A stretch of DNA of 64,000 nt from Drosophila pseudoobscura. Lineage: Eukaryota > Arthropoda > Insecta > Diptera > Drosophilidae. Below are positions 60,275 through 64,000 of the stretch, one piece after another. Below the pieces are notes generated by a model, which saw nothing but the letters and a program-made list of their open reading frames with translations, searched no databases and was not told where the DNA came from. Positions within the stretch are counted from its first letter, which is position 1. Each line of letters opens with the position of its first letter. The stretch is taken from the NCBI RefSeq assembly GCF_009870125.1, contig NC_046679.1:24862001-24926000 (forward strand), read 5' to 3'. Position numbers and translations under genes: made by a program.

Positions 60275-61797
60275 ATGTCATTCCTGCGCAAATCAGTCAA
60301 ACTGTTGAATGCAGCAGCGGGGAGGCAGCAAAATCTCAAAGCGGTTGGTATTTCGATGCGTCAATCAGCGATCAGCGATCTTTATTTGTTTGCATTCCTT
60401 CGATCTTCAGATTGTTGGATCCACCTTGCGGCATCAGCGGACTTACAGCTCTGAACCGCCAAATGATTATGCCAATTTTCCTGGAGCCAAGGCCCCGTTT
60501 GTAAGTAAACTGAAGCTAAATATGCCGGAGGATTATGCGCCCATACCCATTTACCGCGTTATGGATCGCGATGGTTTCATTGCCGATGAAACGCAAGATC
60601 CCCAGCTAGGCCGCGAGGTGGTGGAGAAGATGTTCCGCGACATGCTGCTGCTTAATACAATGGATAAAATCCTATATGAATCGCAGCGCCAGGGGCGCAT
60701 ATCGTTCTACATGACCAATTTTGGCGAGGAAGCCTCTCACATCGGCAGTGCGGCCGCTTTGGAGATGAGAGACCTCATCTATGGCCAATATCGTGAGGCC
60801 GGTGTGCTGGTCTGGCGTGGCTTCCGCATTGATCAGTTCATCGATCAGTGCTATGGCAACGTAGATGATTTGGGTCGTGGCAAGCAAATGCCCGTACATT
60901 ATGGCTCCAGAGAGCTGAACTTTGTCACCATCTCCAGTCCATTGTGTAAGCCACTAATTCTTATTGATCCCAGGCAATTATGAATCTATATTTACTGTTT
61001 TACAGCCACTCAAATGCCACAGGCTGTGGGTGCCGCCTATGCGATGAAGATGCGACCGAACAACGATGCTTGTGTGGTCTGCTACTTTGGGGAGGGTGCG
61101 GCGTCGGAGGGAGATGCTCATGCGGCCTTCAATTTCGCTGCAACGCTGAACTGCCCCGTCATTCTCTTCTGGTGAGTGGATCAGAAAAATTAGGATGAAA
61201 AGATCACCAAACAATCCATCCATCCAATTTTATCTTCTCAAATGCAGTCGCAACAATGGCTTTGCCATATCGACGCCCTCCCATGAGCAATACAGAGGCG
61301 ATGGTATAGCTGGTCGTGGTCCGATGGGCTATGGTATTGCCACCATTCGTGTGGATGGCACCGATGTCTTTGCCGTATACAATGCCATGAAAGAAGCTCG
61401 AGAGTATGTGCTGCGTGAGAACAAGCCGGTGGTGTTTGAGGCCTTGGCGTACCGTGTGGGACATCATTCCACCTCGGACGACAGTACAGCATACCGGTCG
61501 ACAGAGGAAATAGAGGTTTGGAACTCCGTAGAGCACCCGATCTCGAAGCTTAAGCGCTACATGGTACACAAGGGCTGGTTCGATGAGGCGGAGGAAACAG
61601 CATACATCAAGGAAGTGCGCAAGAAGGTACTCAAGCAGATTGCTGTGTCTGAGAAGAAGCTAAAACCCAACTGGAAGGAGATGTTCGAGGGCGTGTACGC
61701 CGAGATGCCCGAGCATTTGGTGGAACAGCAGCGCGAGCTCCAGGAGCATATAGAGGCGCACAAGGACAGCTATCCTTTGAAGGACTTTAAGCAGTAG
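60275..61797 (+). CDS. Bckdha: Branched-chain 2-oxoacid dehydrogenase E1 alpha subunit
   Basis: Four exons (60,275-60,343; 60,411-60,945; 61,006-61,171; 61,248-61,797) give 439 residues. Introns are 67, 60 and 76 bp, in phases 0, 1 and 2. The first intron uses a weak donor, GTTGGT; the better GTATTT four bases on would break the frame. Residues 1-40 or so are basic and amphipathic with HQRTYSSEP, a mitochondrial presequence. The thiamine-diphosphate motif runs from [11 protein letters not shown] (230-240) to NNG (259-261). The regulatory loop GHHSTSDDS (328-336) is the site phosphorylated by BCKD kinase in mammals. With the E1 beta subunit it forms the decarboxylase of the matrix complex that degrades leucine, isoleucine and valine. 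All key residues are present and the length is usual for the family. Confidence 0.95.
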
Positions 61798-62204
61798 ATC
61801 TGATCTGTAGATCTAACGAAATCGAAAACCGAGAGACTCCAACGAAAGTGCATTTATTATGATTAAGCTTTTATAGACAAATTTTGTTTTTCTGTGTGGG
61901 TTCAACCCTTAACTTAACTCAATTGTTACTATTATGACTCCATCCCCTGTGTAGGTGTTACGAAAAGGTGTTAAAATTTATTAGCTTTGATTTACATAAA
62001 ATATACATATACTGAAAACAATACAAAATACAAATACACAAATATATATATATACTTTCGACTTAAAGCAACGCATAACTCGGCGGCTGGCTGGCTGTAA
62101 ATGTGAAGGTGAAGAAGCTATCTATCTAAAGACTACGAAAACAAAAGGACACGTCTTTCGCTGAAGCTGCTTGGCTGGAATGGATGTCGTGGGTGGATTG
62201 CCCC
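61798..62204. terminator. Convergent 3' UTR region of Bckdha and AP-1mu
   Basis: On the minus strand AP-1mu has AATAAA at 61,982-61,977 and another at 61,858-61,853. The second is only about 60 bp beyond the Bckdha stop. I see no plus-strand AATAAA for Bckdha, only ATAAAA-type variants near 61,996. Both messages therefore probably use the AT-rich 61,850-62,060 interval and may overlap. There is no gene in the interval. Confidence 0.6.
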
Positions 62205-63543
62205 TCAATTGGTGCGCAGCTGGTAGTCCCCGTTCTGCGTTATATACCGCACCCAGGGCAAGGCCTGGTAGCCGCTCTTCTCGATGATCTTCAGATAGCG
62301 CACCTGAATGCCCGATGTGGTAAAGTACGGTATCTCGAAGCGCACCTGTATCGGTGGCTTGCCCTCTGTATTCTCCTCGCTCTCCACACTGGGCAAACCA
62401 AAGTGGGCTCGCATCAGATACTCCTTGCCGCCAGGGAACGATTTCACCGTCCAAATGATGGCATTCTGTTCGGGCGCATACTTGCAGCTGCCAATGGTCG
62501 TCTTGAATTTGGGGGAATCTGCATCGGCCGGCACGGGTATAACAATTTCCACATTATTCGCCGTTGATCTGCGCTTAAACTGAGATTTCGCCTTGATCAT
62601 GTACTCCACACGTGAGTGTGCGTGTCGCTCAATAACGGACTCAATCCATATCAGAGGTTTGACCTATTGTGAGGGTTTTAGTTGAAACCATAGGCCTATA
62701 TATGAGATTTTAACTACTTACATGCGTGTTAAGGCGATAGGACATCAGCTCAAATTCTCCATCCGGGGGAATGAACGAGATTGTGCGATCGTTTTCGAAA
62801 CGCGACAGACGCACACACTGATGGAACTTGACATCCTCCAGCTCCACGGACTTTGATTTTCCACGTCCTGTGCTCTCGAACAGAACCTTGTCGTTGAGGC
62901 CCAACCGAAGCTCAGGCATGCCCGACAGATAGACACGCATTTTGATGGCCCCCACAATCTCGCTGCGCAGCACATTGCCATTGGCATTGGCCAGCAGGTT
63001 AACGGACTCGATCACATCGAGGAATACTTCATTTTTGCGATACTTGATGCCCTCAGATCGCCAGGAGACGGCATTTGTGACGGCCACAGGTATGCGGGGC
63101 TGCAGTTCCAGTTTGTGGCCCTCCTGCGTTATGTACTCCTGCAGTATCTTTGAGTCGGTGGTCTGTGGATAGCCAAAGTCGATCAGCTCATCGAGCAGCT
63201 CATAGATGATCACAAAGTTGTCGCGAATGGACTCCTCTTCCAGCTCCTTGAAGTACTCGACGAAAACCTGGGCTATTTTGTGCAGAAAAACAAAGACCAG
63301 GGCAATATTGACGTTCTTATTGCGCGGCGTCGTAGACACAATATACAGGTTGTTCGTCTTGATGTACGCGAACGTTGTCTCCGCCGTCTGTAGGATGGGC
63401 GTGACGAGCCCCTCCTCCTCGCGCTCCATTAGCAGCGGCATGAATTTATCTATGACTGCCATGTCGATGTTGTCACCACGATAATTGCGAGATATCAACA
63501 CCTTGCCCTTTACGTCCAGCACGAATATGGCCGAAGAAGACAT
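62205..63543 (-). CDS. AP-1mu: AP-1 clathrin adaptor medium (mu) subunit
   Basis: Two coding exons on the minus strand, 63,543-62,722 and 62,663-62,205, are joined across a 58-bp intron (GTAAGT..ATAG, phase 0) at NTH/VKPLIWIES. The product is 426 residues. Residues 1-140 form the longin-like domain (SSSAIFVLDVKGKVLISRNY). From about 160 (WRSEGIKYRKNEVFLDVIES) to the end lies the mu-homology domain, which binds YxxPhi sorting signals. It closes with GYQALPWVRYITQNGDYQLR. Near-identity to vertebrate AP1M1 at every stretch I can compare separates it from AP-2 and AP-3 mu. The protein sorts cargo into clathrin vesicles at the trans-Golgi and endosomes. It is divergent from MBD-like and convergent with Bckdha. 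Confidence 0.97.
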
Positions 63544-63894
63544 CTTGAAGCGCTCGCCCAGCAGCTGCCACTTGTCCCAGATATGAAATTTTGAGTACGC
63601 TGTCTGTACCGCGGGGTTTGCGTGTTGGCGGCAACTGTTGCAGAGTGCTGGCGACTGTCGATGGAGTGTGGCGTGGTGTGTGAACTTGCCTTACATATTC
63701 CTGCAAGAACTTAAATGAAAATTCAGAAATTTCTTACGTCGCCTACAGTTTCTGCTTCTTCTTTCTTCAGCTGTTATCGATTGCAGGCCAGGGTTGAGTA
63801 CCGTTATGCAGCCCTGTGAATACACTGCTCAGCAAGTGGTATCGAAATAGTTTTTCCAGACGCTGCCGTCGAAGAATTTGTTAATTGCGAAACT
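63544..63894. promoter_or_regulatory. Divergent promoter between AP-1mu and MBD-like
   Basis: This 351-bp gap separates two housekeeping genes. TATCGAT at 63,775-63,781 is a DRE-type site (DREF) and TATCGAA near 63,840-63,846 is a weaker variant. No TATA box is seen. A minus-strand ATG frame from 63,706 (77 codons) overlaps the AP-1mu start region in another frame and could act as an upstream ORF if transcription begins beyond it. Confidence 0.5.
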
Positions 63895-64000
63895 ATGCAG
63901 ATGAATCCGAGTGTAACAATTGAAAGAAAACGCGTCGACTGCAGTGTCCTGCCAAAGGGCTGGCAACGCGATGAGGGGCGAAAGTCGGGCAGCAGCAGTT
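63895..64000 (+). CDS. MBD-like: Methyl-CpG-binding-domain protein MBD2/3, N-terminus (runs off the window)
   Basis: Only 35 codons are visible, from ATG 63,895 (context AAACTATGC; a second ATG two codons later is also possible). The frame reads MQMNPSVTIERKRVDCSVLP then KGWQRDE. The latter matches the beginning of an MBD, where an LP-x-GW-x-R/K-E pattern is conserved. I recall this as the start of fly MBD-like (MBD2/3), a subunit of the NuRD chromatin-remodelling complex. Its place beside AP-1mu fits what I remember of D. melanogaster gene order. The residues after DE (GRKSGSSS) lack the canonical VVRKSG spacing as I remember it, so a small difference or a nearby exon boundary is possible. 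Confidence 0.78.
   Translation, partial: MQMNPSVTIERKRVDCSVLPKGWQRDEGRKSGSSS

Overview
This window is insect nuclear DNA, almost certainly Drosophila. Support comes from the 54-94 bp introns, CAAAC-ATG start contexts, Ohler motif 1/motif 6 core promoters, abundant CAG/GAGA simple repeats, and proteins that read as clear orthologues of fly housekeeping genes. The order RnpS1, Trmt44, Bckdha, AP-1mu, MBD-like fits what I remember of D. melanogaster cytological region 85D-E (Muller element E). I cannot fix the species; LINE relics with LOA/bilbo-like features and long poly-C runs make the obscura group a reasonable but unproven guess.

Layout. Bases 1-54,900 are gene-poor. The only convincing coding sequence there is one large minus-strand exon at 32,734-33,842. 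It encodes a 369-residue low-complexity N-terminus and ends in a strong splice donor, so the 32 kb to its left is probably intron of that gene. The rest of this desert holds simple repeats, a 56-bp minisatellite (6.2-6.8 kb), a related array (19.2-19.5 kb), scattered copies of the same core, LINE fragments (47.2 and 54.1 kb), a MITE-like relic (50.8-51.0 kb) and an unusual inverted repeat at 25.2-26.1 kb.

From 56.6 kb the window becomes a compact housekeeping cluster: RnpS1 (+), Trmt44 (-), Bckdha (+), AP-1mu (-) and the start of MBD-like (+). Two pairs are convergent with abutting or overlapping 3' ends, and two pairs are divergent with promoters in 350-520 bp gaps. The products do unrelated basic jobs: splicing/exon-junction work, tRNA modification, branched-chain amino-acid catabolism, clathrin sorting at the trans-Golgi and chromatin repression. 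Shared housekeeping expression is a better explanation for the clustering than a shared pathway. A repeat family carrying motif 6 and motif 1 lies upstream of both RnpS1 and Bckdha.

The most unusual item is at 25,204-26,089. Two arms of 246 and 242 bp, about 95% identical and inverted, are derived from a J-domain (DNAJB12/14-like) coding fragment and separated by 398 bp. This is the architecture of Drosophila hairpin-RNA loci that produce endogenous siRNAs against a parent gene. Whether it is transcribed cannot be judged from sequence alone.
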